DNA of 6,385 nt from an uncultured Prevotellaceae bacterium. GTDB taxonomy: Bacteria > Bacteroidota > Bacteroidia > Bacteroidales > Bacteroidaceae. This document shows, piece after piece, positions 1 to 6,385 of this stretch. The notes under the pieces were generated by a model. The model was not told where the DNA came from. It saw nothing but the letters and a program-made list of their open reading frames with translations, and ran no database searches. Position 1 is the first letter of the stretch, and every line of letters begins with the position of its first letter. The translations under genes and the position numbers were made by a program. The DNA lies in assembly GCA_946539635.1 (NCBI GenBank), contig CAMNHS010000081.1, positions 1-6,385 on the forward strand, read 5' to 3'.

Positions 1-455
1 CGACCTTCGCGGTCCATCTTGTTGATGAAGATGATAACGGGGGTGTTTCGCATGCGGCACACCTCCATCAGCTTTCGTGTCTGGGCCTCTACACCCTTTG
101 CAGAATCAACCACGATGATGGCAGAGTCAACGGCAGTGAGAGTGCGGTAGGTGTCTTCGGCAAAGTCTTGGTGACCAGGGGTGTCGAGGATGTTAACCTT
201 ATATACCTCGCCTGTCTTGTCAGCAGGGGGAGTATAGTCAAATTCCATAACAGAGGTGGACACAGAGATACCACGTTGTTTCTCGATATCCATCCAGTCG
301 GAGGTGGCTGTCTTACGTATCTTGTTGCTTTTTACGGCACCTGCAACCTGTATTTGCCCACCAAAGAGCAGGAACTTCTCGGTAAGCGTTGTCTTACCAG
401 CATCAGGGTGGGAGATAATCGCAAAAGTGCGGCGTCTGTTTATTTCTGGATTCAT
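1..455 (-). CDS. prfC: Peptide chain release factor 3 (RF3), N-terminal part, cut by window edge
   Basis: RF3 is a cytoplasmic translational GTPase that removes RF1/RF2 from the ribosome after peptide release. The 151 complete codons visible (of about 525 expected in the family) form most of the GTPase domain. G1/P-loop is HPDAGKTT at residues 16-23, the switch I end is KQRGIS at 59-64, G3 is DTPGH at 91-95 and G4 is NKMD at 145-148. The stretches [27 protein letters not shown] and [11 protein letters not shown] match RF3 rather than EF-G, LepA or TypA. The start at 455 gives [11 protein letters not shown], the usual short RF3 lead before the first beta strand. The reading frame is open to the edge with no defect. 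It lies 25 nt after the DUF4924 stop, and that spacer is wholly made of 7-bp repeats. It is probably the last or a late gene of the operon; the C-terminal part lies outside. Identification is very secure. Confidence 0.96.
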   Translation of the reverse strand, partial: MNPEINRRRTFAIISHPDAGKTTLTEKFLLFGGQIQVAGAVKSNKIRKTATSDWMDIEKQRGISVSTSVMEFDYTPPADKTGEVYKVNILDTPGHQDFAEDTYRTLTAVDSAIIVVDSAKGVEAQTRKLMEVCRMRNTPVIIFINKMDREG

Positions 456-456
456 A

Positions 457-498
457 TTTTCAATGTTCAATTTTCAATGTTCAATCTTCAAACTTCAA
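457..498 (-). repeat. Six tandem 7-bp repeats (TTGAANA) between DUF4924 gene and prfC
   Basis: Read on the minus strand, 498 to 457 consists of TTGAAGT, TTGAAGA, TTGAACA, TTGAAAA, TTGAACA and TTGAAAA, in register with no gaps. The array can also be read as three 14-bp units. It encodes the last codons of the DUF4924-like gene, supplies its TGA stop (481-483) and ends one base before the prfC ATG (453-455). Because 7 is not a multiple of 3, the TGA in each unit falls in a new frame, so any frame entering the array terminates within three units. Similar TTGAA-rich filler occurs between genes in Bacteroidales in my recollection; no search was made. Confidence 0.85.
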
Positions 499-1026
499 TC
501 CTTCTTCCTTATCTTTCTTATAGTAGTCGGAGAGCATACCGAGGAAAGTTGAAATTTCTTTTACGGCATTGTTGGTAGAGGCGCTGATTTCCTTATTTTG
601 CAGCCGCAGAAGCGTTACGCCATATACGGCATTGAGGCATGTTTCAACTTCAGAAAAATCCTTGCTGCCCTTGTTGCGTAGCTCCACGATAAATGGCAGC
701 ACCTTATAGTATTCGCTACTATAGAAGGGAAACTTTGGCGATTGTAGCAGCTGAGCATGCAACTCGTCAAGCTGCTGCACGATAATCTTGTTTATCTGTA
801 TGTGTCCCCCTTGTGTGAGACCCTCTTCGCGTATCATGCGAATGAGATTGCCATACCAGTCGATAGTTTCCTCACGCTGTTCGTCGGTGAGATCGAAGCG
901 AGAAATATAGTCGCGCTTGATGGCAGAAAGATCGCATTGGTAGGCACGAATAGTATCTTCCACCTGCCACATATATAGCAGGTAGCCTACGATGTTATCT
1001 TTTCGCAGTTGTTGGGAAATTGTCAT
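481..1026 (-). CDS. DUF4924-like conserved protein of unknown function
   Basis: This 181-residue protein resembles the Bacteroidales family DUF4924, whose members are about 180 residues long; the recognisable part is the N-terminal stretch YLLYMWQVEDTIRA at residues 15-28. The assignment is from memory of the family. No catalytic motif, signal peptide or membrane segment is visible. The sequence looks wholly alpha-helical and rich in charged residues (for example DEQREETIDWYGN near 48-60), ending in a Lys/Glu-rich tail, which suggests a soluble cytoplasmic protein. Its ATG overlaps the TGA of the exporter gene by four bases (ATGA, 1023-1026), so translation is probably coupled. Its last residues (LKFED) and stop are encoded by the 7-bp repeat array, so the extreme C-terminus is probably not under tight constraint. 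Function is unknown; a tie to the exporter or RF3 is only positional. Confidence 0.85.
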   Translation of the reverse strand: MTISQQLRKDNIVGYLLYMWQVEDTIRAYQCDLSAIKRDYISRFDLTDEQREETIDWYGNLIRMIREEGLTQGGHIQINKIIVQQLDELHAQLLQSPKFPFYSSEYYKVLPFIVELRNKGSKDFSEVETCLNAVYGVTLLRLQNKEISASTNNAVKEISTFLGMLSDYYKKDKEEGLKFED

Positions 1027-1703
1027 AGTGTAAAAATAGAGAATAAGTTGAATGCGGTACCCATGAAGATGGCAAACGAGAATACCATAACAATGGTACC
1101 TATTATCCTGTTAATAATTTTTATGGCGTCAAGAGAGAAATATTCACGCACTTTATCAATCACCCACGTTAATCCGTACCACCACAATAGGGCTCCTCCA
1201 GCGATGGAGAGATATCCTAGCGACATCTCAAGAGGATGGTCTGGAACGACAAACGCAAACTGCGCAAATGTGGCGAGGAAAAGGAATATGATAAGTGGAT
1301 TGGAGAATGTGACGATGAATGCTGTCACGAAGTTATGTGTCAGTGACCCCTTGATGCCCTTGCCCTGATGGACCTTGTTGCGAGGGTCGCTCTTAAAGCA
1401 GTATATGCCAAAGAGAAAGAGTAATACAGAACCAAATATCTGTAGGAAGAATTTGTTCTGCGGATTGTCTATCAGTTCCATTGCGAAGCTCATACCGAAA
1501 CCCGTCAGCAGGGCATAGATGATGTCGCTGAGTGTTGCTCCCAGACCTGTTACAAAGCCAAACCAACGTCCCTTGTTTAGGGTGCGTTGTACGCATAGTA
1601 TTCCGACGGGCCCCATTGGGGCAGAACATACAATGCCTATTATCATACCCTTGATGATGATATCAAGGAAGTTGAATTGCAAAGGAAAAGCAAAAGGTGC
1701 CAT
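1023..1703 (-). CDS. LysE/RhtB-family membrane exporter
   Basis: This 226-residue integral membrane protein belongs to the LysE/RhtB translocator superfamily, whose known members export amino acids or related small molecules out of the cytoplasm. Hydrophobic segments lie near residues 14-36, 49-72, 85-104, 122-148, 161-182 and 198-222, giving the family's usual six. The signature SAPMGPVGILCVQRTLNKGR (27-46) spans the first segment and loop, and TFSNPLIIFLFLA (132-144) marks the fourth. The length is normal (about 200-230). The substrate cannot be told from sequence. The start at 1703 gives a slightly longer N-terminus (MAPFAFPLQFN) than I expect; Met20 would cut into the first helix and is unlikely. 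The ATG follows the recQ stop by only 2 nt, and the stop overlaps the DUF4924 start as ATGA, so it is translated within the operon. No functional link to DNA repair is evident. Confidence 0.9.
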   Translation of the reverse strand: MAPFAFPLQFNFLDIIIKGMIIGIVCSAPMGPVGILCVQRTLNKGRWFGFVTGLGATLSDIIYALLTGFGMSFAMELIDNPQNKFFLQIFGSVLLFLFGIYCFKSDPRNKVHQGKGIKGSLTHNFVTAFIVTFSNPLIIFLFLATFAQFAFVVPDHPLEMSLGYLSIAGGALLWWYGLTWVIDKVREYFSLDAIKIINRIIGTIVMVFSFAIFMGTAFNLFSIFTL

Positions 1704-1705
1704 AT

Positions 1706-3394
1706 CTACTCTTCTTTATATTTCTCACCGAAGTATCTTAGTAGGACTTCTTCGTTATTTTTCTCTGTTTCTATATAATCCAGCACGCTGCCGATACGTT
1801 TTTCTGCTTTCTCCTTCAGGTCTTCATAAATGCTTTTGGGAAAGCGAAGGTCTTCTGAGAGGTATCTCTGCTGCGGATAGTATATTATTGGTATCGTTCT
1901 CGATGGAGCGTAACGTATAATCTTTCTCTGTGCCAAACTCTTCAGGGCTACATGCAGCTGTGATTCGTCCATTCCCAGACGGCGGCCTATTGCCATCTCG
2001 TCAATGAAAGTGAAGTCGGAAAAAAGTGTGCCATAATACCTCAGCAGGCGTGTCAGCACTTCTTCCTCAGTTTTTGAAAGCCCTTGGATATCATTGAGCT
2101 CATGGCGTGAGATATTCATTATGACGCGGGCTCTTTCATTGTGCGCTCCATCGTACTCTATGTACCCGGCATTCTGAAGTATGTGGAGTGCTCCGTGAAG
2201 GGTGGCGGGCCATAAGTGGTAGTTTATGCAGAACTGCTCCTCGTCAAAGATGTAAGTGGCTCCCATGCCATCTTCTACTGCCAGCTGAAAGAAATAAGCC
2301 AATTTGTCATAGATATTTCGTATATAATCCTTTTCAGGATATTGTTCATTGAGGTGTGTCAGCAGTTGTGTCTTGTCGCGCTTATCATAGAGCAATACAG
2401 CATATGCTTGCTGCCCATCGCGGCCTGCACGACCTGCTTCCTGATAGTATGCCTCAAGAGAGTCGGGCACATCGGCATGTATCACGATTCTGACATCGGG
2501 CTTGTCGATACCCATTCCGAAGGCATTTGTAGCTACCATCACTCGGATAGTGTTGTCTTGCCACAGCTGCTGGTGCTTCTGCTTCACACTGAAGTCAAGA
2601 CCGGCATGGTAGTAGGTGGATTTAATGCCAAAAACTTCCAACTCCTTGGACAGTTCCTTCGTCTTTTCGCGACTTCGGGTATATATGATGGCGGAACCTT
2701 CTACGGACTCGAGTATTTTTAGTATTTGTCCGATTTTGTCGTTGGTATGTCTCACGACATAACGCAGATTAGGGCGTCGGAAGGACATGCTGAAGATGTT
2801 GAACGTTTCTTCGTCAGCTTCCTTACCAGGCCTGCTGAGTTCACTCTTGATGTCTTCTATTACCTCTGTTGTCGCCGTAGCAGTGAGTGCGAGGACAGGG
2901 CAATCGGGAAGTTCTTGGCGGATGTCCTTGATATGCAGATAGGCAGGACGGAATTCGTGTCCCCATTGGGATATGCAGTGCGCCTCGTCAACGACAATGA
3001 ATGATACCTTTATATGGCGTAGCTTTGCCAGAAAGAGTGACGATGCAAGTCGCTCTGGGGAGATATACAGGAACTTTACAACTCCGAAGATGGTATTATC
3101 CAGTATTCTCTGAATTTCATCATGGCTTTTGCCGGTATATATTGCCTCAGCCTTAATACCACGTTTCTTAAGATGCTCCACCTGGTCTTGCATCAGCGCT
3201 ATCAGTGGAGAAATGACGATACACGTTCCGTCCATAGCGAGTGCTGGCACTTGGAAGGTGATACTCTTTCCACCTCCTGTAGGCATCAGACCTATGGTGT
3301 CATGACCGCTTCCGATACTATTGATGATGTCTTCTTGTATAAAGCGGAAGGAGTCATATCCAAAGTTATCCTTCAGTATGGAAGTGTATGTCAT
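1706..3394 (-). CDS. recQ: RecQ-family ATP-dependent DNA helicase lacking the zinc knuckle
   Basis: This is a superfamily 2 helicase that unwinds DNA 3' to 5' using ATP in recombination and replication repair. Motifs in order are motif 0 FGYDSFRFIQEDI (11-23), Walker A MPTGGGKS (37-44), Ia SPLIALMQDQ (62-71), Walker B and aromatic loop DEAHCISQWGHEFRP (136-150), III ALTATAT (169-175), IV SAIIYTRSRE (234-243), V VATNAFGMGIDKPDVR (287-302) and VI YQEAGRAGRDG (317-327). A winged-helix-like region spans about 390-520. The protein stops seven residues after the start of LLRYFGE (551-557); the expected preceding Cys is Asn546, no Cys occurs after residue 388, and no HRDC domain follows. At 562 residues it is shorter than the roughly 630-residue Bacteroidales relatives I recall. 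The start at 3394 lies 29 nt inside the end of recJ; the next Met (37) is within Walker A, so the overlap is real. The helicase core is intact, so activity is expected. Confidence 0.94.
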   Translation of the reverse strand: MTYTSILKDNFGYDSFRFIQEDIINSIGSGHDTIGLMPTGGGKSITFQVPALAMDGTCIVISPLIALMQDQVEHLKKRGIKAEAIYTGKSHDEIQRILDNTIFGVVKFLYISPERLASSLFLAKLRHIKVSFIVVDEAHCISQWGHEFRPAYLHIKDIRQELPDCPVLALTATATTEVIEDIKSELSRPGKEADEETFNIFSMSFRRPNLRYVVRHTNDKIGQILKILESVEGSAIIYTRSREKTKELSKELEVFGIKSTYYHAGLDFSVKQKHQQLWQDNTIRVMVATNAFGMGIDKPDVRIVIHADVPDSLEAYYQEAGRAGRDGQQAYAVLLYDKRDKTQLLTHLNEQYPEKDYIRNIYDKLAYFFQLAVEDGMGATYIFDEEQFCINYHLWPATLHGALHILQNAGYIEYDGAHNERARVIMNISRHELNDIQGLSKTEEEVLTRLLRYYGTLFSDFTFIDEMAIGRRLGMDESQLHVALKSLAQRKIIRYAPSRTIPIIYYPQQRYLSEDLRFPKSIYEDLKEKAEKRIGSVLDYIETEKNNEEVLLRYFGEKYKEE

Positions 3395-5129
3395 CTATCT
3401 GTAATTGTACAAAACCCTTCTTGTACTGGTTTTCTTCTATTGTATATGCAATATCGAATGCCTGTTTTGACTTTATCTGCTTCACTAGAGGCGCTTGTCC
3501 GAAAGCAATACCATTGACAACGGTTGGTGATTTGGAATCAACGAGTTCCATCTTTACGTGCTTCTGTGTGCGACCGACTACCTTCGAAGTGCCAAAGTCA
3601 TAAACCTCTTTTGTCATGAAGTGAGGCTTCATATTTCCTGGACCGAAAGGAGAGAAACGTTTCAGGTCATGAAGCAGTCTTCGGTTTATATCTGCAAAGT
3701 CTATCACAGCATCTATCTTTATTGCTGGCTCAGTCTGTGTTGGTGAAATATGCTCTGCAACGTATTTCTCAAAATTGGATTTGAACCGTTCTACATCAGT
3801 CCAACGGATGGTAAGGCCACAGGCATAGGTATGTCCTCCGAAGTTGACAAGCAACTCGCGACAACTGCGTATTGCAGCGTATATATCAAAGCCTGCAACA
3901 GAGCGCGCAGAACCGACGGCATAGTCGCCTTCGCGGGTGAAGACGATAGTAGGACGGAAATAATCTTCTGCCAAACGTGTTGCTACGATTCCGAGAATAC
4001 CCTTTTTCCATGTCTCATCGTAGACAACAATGCTCAACGGGGTTTCTGAAGCCCAAAGCTTTGAGTCTTCTTTATCGAGCAGAGCATGTACAAGCTCATT
4101 GGCTTCTTCTGTCATCTGCTTATCGGCCTCACGACGTTGGTCGTTGTATTCGTCAATCTCCTTTGCTAGTTCAAGTGCCTTGTCGAGATTTTTTTCTACA
4201 AGCAGGTTGACAGCCAGCTGACCATTCTCCATACGACCAGAGGCATTGATGCGTGGACCTATCTTGAAGACAATGTCGTTCATAGTGATTTCCTGCTCAT
4301 TAAGACCACAGGTTTCTATGATAGCTTGTATGCCAGTAGAAGGCTTGAGATTAAGCTGCTTAAGACCATGATAGGCAAGAATGCGATTTTCGTCAGTTAT
4401 ATTTACGAGGTCTGAAGCGATAGAAATGACGCAGAGGTCGAGTAGGGGAATGAGTTTTGAGAATGGTATGCCATTATTCTTTGCAAATCCCTGCATAAAC
4501 TTAAATCCTATTCCGCATCCGCAGAGATGCTTGAAAGGATATGTGTCTGCCTGCTGCTTAGGATTAAGAATCGCTACAGCTGGAGGCAGGATATCATTAC
4601 CTTTATCGTCGGTATCGGGAAAGTGGTGATCGCAGATGATGAAATCAATACCAAGGCTGCGTGCATATGCAATCTCTTCGTGTGCCTTTATTCCGCAGTC
4701 GAGGATAATGATTAGAGTAACACCGCGTTGCTTTGCATAGTCAATGCCCTTTTTGCTGACACCATACCCTTCGTCATAGCGATTTGGAATGTAGTATTCC
4801 AGATTGCTGTAATATTGCTGCAAGAATTTATATACTAATGTTACCGCAGTAACTCCGTCAACATCATAATCGCCATAAACCATGATATGCTCTTTGCGAC
4901 CAATGGCATCATTGAGTCTGTCAACGGCAATATCCATATCCTTCATGCGGAAAGGATTGATGAGGTCTGGTAACTGTGGACGGAAGAATAATTTCGCATT
5001 AGATTCTGTGGTGATGCCGTGACGCACTAATTGCATAGTAAGTATCTCGGACATGTTGAGTTTCTTGCTCAATTCCCATGCCTGACGATATTGTTCTGCA
5101 CTATATTGTTCTATATCCCAGCGAATCAT
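3366..5129 (-). CDS. recJ: Single-stranded-DNA-specific 5'-3' exonuclease RecJ
   Basis: RecJ degrades single-stranded DNA 5' to 3' with two Mn/Mg ions and works with RecQ in RecF-type gap repair and in mismatch or base-excision repair. The 587 residues are typical for the family. DHH-domain motifs are YGDYDVDG (85-92; Asp87, Asp89, Asp91), LDCG (143-146; Asp144), CDHH (166-169), NPKQ (189-192) and the helix start LDLC (230-233; Asp231). KIGPRINASGRM (289-300) leads to the DHHA1 domain with KKGILGIVATRLAE (375-388), SARSVAGFDI (407-416) and NFGGHTYACG (429-438). A C-terminal OB-like region with DFADIN and RFSPFGPGNMKP follows, and all key metal ligands appear present. The ATG at 5129 lies 11 nt after the upstream stop and gives the normal N-terminus. 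The last 29 nt overlap the recQ start, an arrangement that favours coupled translation of two cooperating enzymes. Confidence 0.97.
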   Translation of the reverse strand: MIRWDIEQYSAEQYRQAWELSKKLNMSEILTMQLVRHGITTESNAKLFFRPQLPDLINPFRMKDMDIAVDRLNDAIGRKEHIMVYGDYDVDGVTAVTLVYKFLQQYYSNLEYYIPNRYDEGYGVSKKGIDYAKQRGVTLIIILDCGIKAHEEIAYARSLGIDFIICDHHFPDTDDKGNDILPPAVAILNPKQQADTYPFKHLCGCGIGFKFMQGFAKNNGIPFSKLIPLLDLCVISIASDLVNITDENRILAYHGLKQLNLKPSTGIQAIIETCGLNEQEITMNDIVFKIGPRINASGRMENGQLAVNLLVEKNLDKALELAKEIDEYNDQRREADKQMTEEANELVHALLDKEDSKLWASETPLSIVVYDETWKKGILGIVATRLAEDYFRPTIVFTREGDYAVGSARSVAGFDIYAAIRSCRELLVNFGGHTYACGLTIRWTDVERFKSNFEKYVAEHISPTQTEPAIKIDAVIDFADINRRLLHDLKRFSPFGPGNMKPHFMTKEVYDFGTSKVVGRTQKHVKMELVDSKSPTVVNGIAFGQAPLVKQIKSKQAFDIAYTIEENQYKKGFVQLQIDDIHFHTEG

Positions 5130-5140
5130 TGGTATCGTTG

Positions 5141-6127
5141 TTATTCAGAATATTCGGTAGCTTGTGCCACTACCTTCTTGAGGTTAAATCTCGATATCAG
5201 CCCATCAGGAGTGATATCGGCTGTTACGTTGTATGTAGAAAAGCGTTCCTTTGTAAGATCTTCGCGATCTATACTCAGGGTAACCGTAAATTGTGCCCGT
5301 AATACCTCTGAGCCTCCTTCATCTGTAGCATGCTTGGCTATGAATGGCTCCATGATGCGGAAATTCAAGTTATTAACGTCGGGCTTGTATAGTTTCTCCA
5401 TGAATGTCACCACATCGCTATTTGTAGCTCCAACACGATTAAGGAATCTTGTCATTGTTGTTGGTACCGTTGAGAGTAGTTGGTCAGTATCATGGGAATT
5501 GATAGATCGGAAGAAACGCCTGCAAACACTACGAGCAAAATCTATTTCCTCTTCCGTCGCATTGTTGCTGACAAGTTCCAAAATGCGTTGCTTTACTTCT
5601 GCTATCCTTTTGCTCTTTGGATATTTCCGTAAATAATTCTCGTAAGCATCAATAGTGTTTATCTTACATGCCAGAGCATAGTCGATAGAGTCTATGGCAT
5701 CCAACTGCTCTTGCTCTTCTTTGTTGCGTTCTGCATCACGCATATGTTGCAGCATTGCCTTTACAGAGTCGCGATGCATTTGTGGCGCTGCTCCATAATG
5801 TGCCAAATAACGCTGCAATTCGTCAGCATTATTGCTTTCAACGGCTTGCTGGAAGGCTGCTTCCTCATCTTGTTTCTGCATTTGGGTGTGTAGGTAATAA
5901 GAACCTACGGCAACTGCAAAAACAAGGGTCAGAATGATGAAGAATATGATTGCCCAGCGAGAAGATTTGTTTTTACCATTCCCAGAAGATTTTGTGTCTG
6001 ATTTGCGACGCTTGGGGGTATTAGGGTTAGTAATGTCTGGGTTGCCAGCAATCTTTATTCCACAATTGGGACAGGTGGCAGCCTTGTCACTAACTTGATG
6101 ATTACATTCAGGACAATTTATCAACAT
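5141..6127 (-). CDS. Zinc-ribbon, single-pass membrane protein of unknown function
   Basis: This 328-residue protein has four visible parts. An N-terminal zinc ribbon carries CPEC (5-8) and CPNC (19-22). A basic, Ser/Asn-rich linker (39-57) precedes one strong membrane helix (about 58-79, WAIIFFIILTLVF onward). A helical region holds two related units, F92-Y111 (DELQRYLAHY) and Y150-Y169 (DAYENYLRKY), 58 residues apart. The C-terminal part (about 195-328) mixes helices and strands (RRFFRSINSHD early, SRFNLKKVVAQ late) and may be an NTF2-like fold, which is inference. The basic linker implies the ribbon stays in the cytoplasm and the rest lies in the periplasm. It is the first gene after the promoter, 11 nt before recJ. 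Zinc ribbons of this kind bind proteins or nucleic acid or serve as structural caps, so function cannot be assigned. The gene call is secure; the role is not. Confidence 0.92.
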   Translation of the reverse strand: MLINCPECNHQVSDKAATCPNCGIKIAGNPDITNPNTPKRRKSDTKSSGNGKNKSSRWAIIFFIILTLVFAVAVGSYYLHTQMQKQDEEAAFQQAVESNNADELQRYLAHYGAAPQMHRDSVKAMLQHMRDAERNKEEQEQLDAIDSIDYALACKINTIDAYENYLRKYPKSKRIAEVKQRILELVSNNATEEEIDFARSVCRRFFRSINSHDTDQLLSTVPTTMTRFLNRVGATNSDVVTFMEKLYKPDVNNLNFRIMEPFIAKHATDEGGSEVLRAQFTVTLSIDREDLTKERFSTYNVTADITPDGLISRFNLKKVVAQATEYSE

Positions 6128-6174
6128 CTTCTATTCTTGTTCTATTTTAAAACTGCTCCTCTCCCTATTATTTC
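6128..6174 (-). other. Predicted 5' leader of the zinc-ribbon-recJ-recQ operon
   Basis: If transcription starts about 6 nt past the -7 box, the leader is about 47 nt long. It holds a purine run, GGGAGAGGAG (6153-6162), but this lies about 25 nt from the ATG, too far for a Shine-Dalgarno site. The 20 bases next to the start codon are A-rich (AAAATAGAACAAGAATAGAAG-like), which is the usual Bacteroidota initiation context. No riboswitch-like structure is evident. The transcription start is inferred, not observed. Confidence 0.4.
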
Positions 6175-6179
6175 GCCTG

Positions 6180-6211
6180 CAAAGATACTAAATAGTTTTG
6201 AATAATGCAAC
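6180..6211 (-). promoter_or_regulatory. Bacteroidota-type promoter for the six-gene operon
   Basis: On the minus strand TATCTTTG (6187-6180) matches the Bacteroidota -7 consensus TAnnTTTG exactly. GTTG (6211-6208) supplies a -33 element, with 20 nt between its TTG and the -7 box, inside the usual 19-21 nt range. It lies in the only sizeable intergenic gap, about 50 nt before the first gene, and the DNA upstream (6218-6270) is very AT-rich. Transcription should start near 6174. No operator-like palindrome overlaps it. Confidence 0.72.
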
Positions 6212-6271
6212 CTCAAATGAAAAAAACTAAATATGTTTAATAATTTGTGGGGTATTTATTACATAAATTAA

Positions 6272-6309
6272 TAAACCCTGAAAGCTTTTTACATTACTTT
6301 CAGGGTTTA
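6272..6309 (-). terminator. Intrinsic terminator hairpin, 13-bp perfect stem
   Basis: The arms 6272-6284 (TAAACCCTGAAAG) and 6297-6309 (CTTTCAGGGTTTA) are perfectly complementary around a 12-nt loop. On the minus strand the stem begins 22 nt after the stop of the right-edge gene and is followed by the T-rich run TTTATTAATTTATG, with the last pairs being A-T. This fits termination of the right-edge gene and insulates the operon downstream. The stem is symmetric, but no gene converges from the plus strand, so a bidirectional role is not needed. Confidence 0.8.
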
Positions 6310-6331
6310 ATCTTATAAAATAATGGAATTT

Positions 6332-6385
6332 TTACTTTGTGCGGCCACCAAGAGCATTAAACTCCTTGTCACCCTTCTTGATGAC
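6332..6385 (-). CDS. C-terminal end of an unidentified protein, cut by window edge
   Basis: The minus strand reads V-I-K-K-G-D-K-E-F-N-A-L-G-G-R-T-K and then TAA (6332-6334), 17 codons open to the edge. It is supported as a gene end by the strong hairpin just downstream and by being on the same strand as all other genes. The tail is basic and hydrophilic and shows no motif that I can tie to a family, so the product stays unassigned. It is transcribed separately from the operon, since both the terminator and the new promoter lie between. Confidence 0.6.
   Translation of the reverse strand, partial: VIKKGDKEFNALGGRTK

Noticed and set aside
168..578. Plus-strand open frame of 136 codons opposite prfC
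   Set aside because: It is antisense to a clear RF3 GTPase domain, runs through the repeat array and has no recognisable protein features.
1009..1368. Plus-strand open frame of 119 codons opposite the exporter gene
   Set aside because: It mirrors a six-helix membrane protein on the other strand and has no domain or initiation signal of its own.
1690..1744. A frameshift hiding the RecQ zinc-binding tail
   Set aside because: Neither alternative minus-strand frame encodes a CGxCDxC motif, and the exporter gene begins 2 nt after the stop, so there is no room for the missing tail.
3361..3368. TAACTTTG on the minus strand, matching the -7 promoter consensus inside recQ
   Set aside because: There is no TTG element at the right distance upstream, it encodes conserved residues just after the recQ start, and one or two chance matches are expected in a window this long.
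5031..5636. Plus-strand open frame of 201 codons opposite the zinc-ribbon gene and recJ start
   Set aside because: It is antisense to two well supported genes, its composition (Ser/Leu/Arg-rich) is typical of a shadow frame, and it has no promoter.
6153..6162. Purine run GGGAGAGGAG as a Shine-Dalgarno site
   Set aside because: It lies about 25 nt before the ATG, and this group of bacteria rarely relies on Shine-Dalgarno pairing.
1..6385. tRNA, rRNA, CRISPR arrays, insertion sequences, phage or defence genes
   Set aside because: Nearly the whole window is taken by housekeeping genes; the single gap (6128-6331) holds only a terminator, AT-rich DNA and a promoter.

Overview
The window looks like chromosomal DNA from a Bacteroidota bacterium, most likely order Bacteroidales and perhaps Prevotella or a relative. 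Three things support this: the proteins are Bacteroidales-like (a DUF4924-type protein, a RecQ whose winged-helix region precedes the LLRYFGE tail, and the RF3 sequence); there is a Bacteroidota-style promoter (TATCTTTG with an upstream GTTG); and the start codons have A-rich leaders without Shine-Dalgarno sequences. The genus is a guess from general familiarity; no search was run.

All genes lie on the minus strand, so transcription runs from high to low coordinates. At the right edge (6332-6385) is the last stretch of an unidentified gene, followed by a strong 13-bp hairpin (6272-6309) that probably terminates it. An AT-rich spacer then holds a good promoter (6180-6211). Next come six tightly packed genes: a zinc-ribbon, single-pass membrane protein (5141-6127), RecJ exonuclease (3366-5129), a RecQ-family helicase (1706-3394), a LysE/RhtB-type membrane exporter (1023-1703), a DUF4924-like protein (481-1026) and the first 151 codons of release factor RF3, prfC (1-455), cut by the left edge. 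Junctions are, in order, an 11-nt gap, a 29-nt overlap, a 2-nt gap, a 4-nt ATGA overlap and a 25-nt gap, so a single operon is likely.

The functional core is recJ-recQ: a 3'-5' helicase and a 5'-3' single-strand exonuclease that cooperate in gap processing and recombination. The other members (exporter, DUF4924, RF3, zinc-ribbon protein) have no obvious mechanistic link to repair and may simply share transcription.

Most of this is ordinary housekeeping DNA, and I see no phage, IS element, CRISPR array, toxin-antitoxin pair or defence system. The points most worth a second look are: the RecQ ends immediately after LLRYFGE and lacks every cysteine of the usual zinc knuckle; six 7-bp repeats (TTGAANA) run from the last codons of the DUF4924 gene to one base before the prfC start codon and place stops in all three frames; and an uncharacterised zinc-ribbon membrane protein with an internal helical repeat heads the repair operon.
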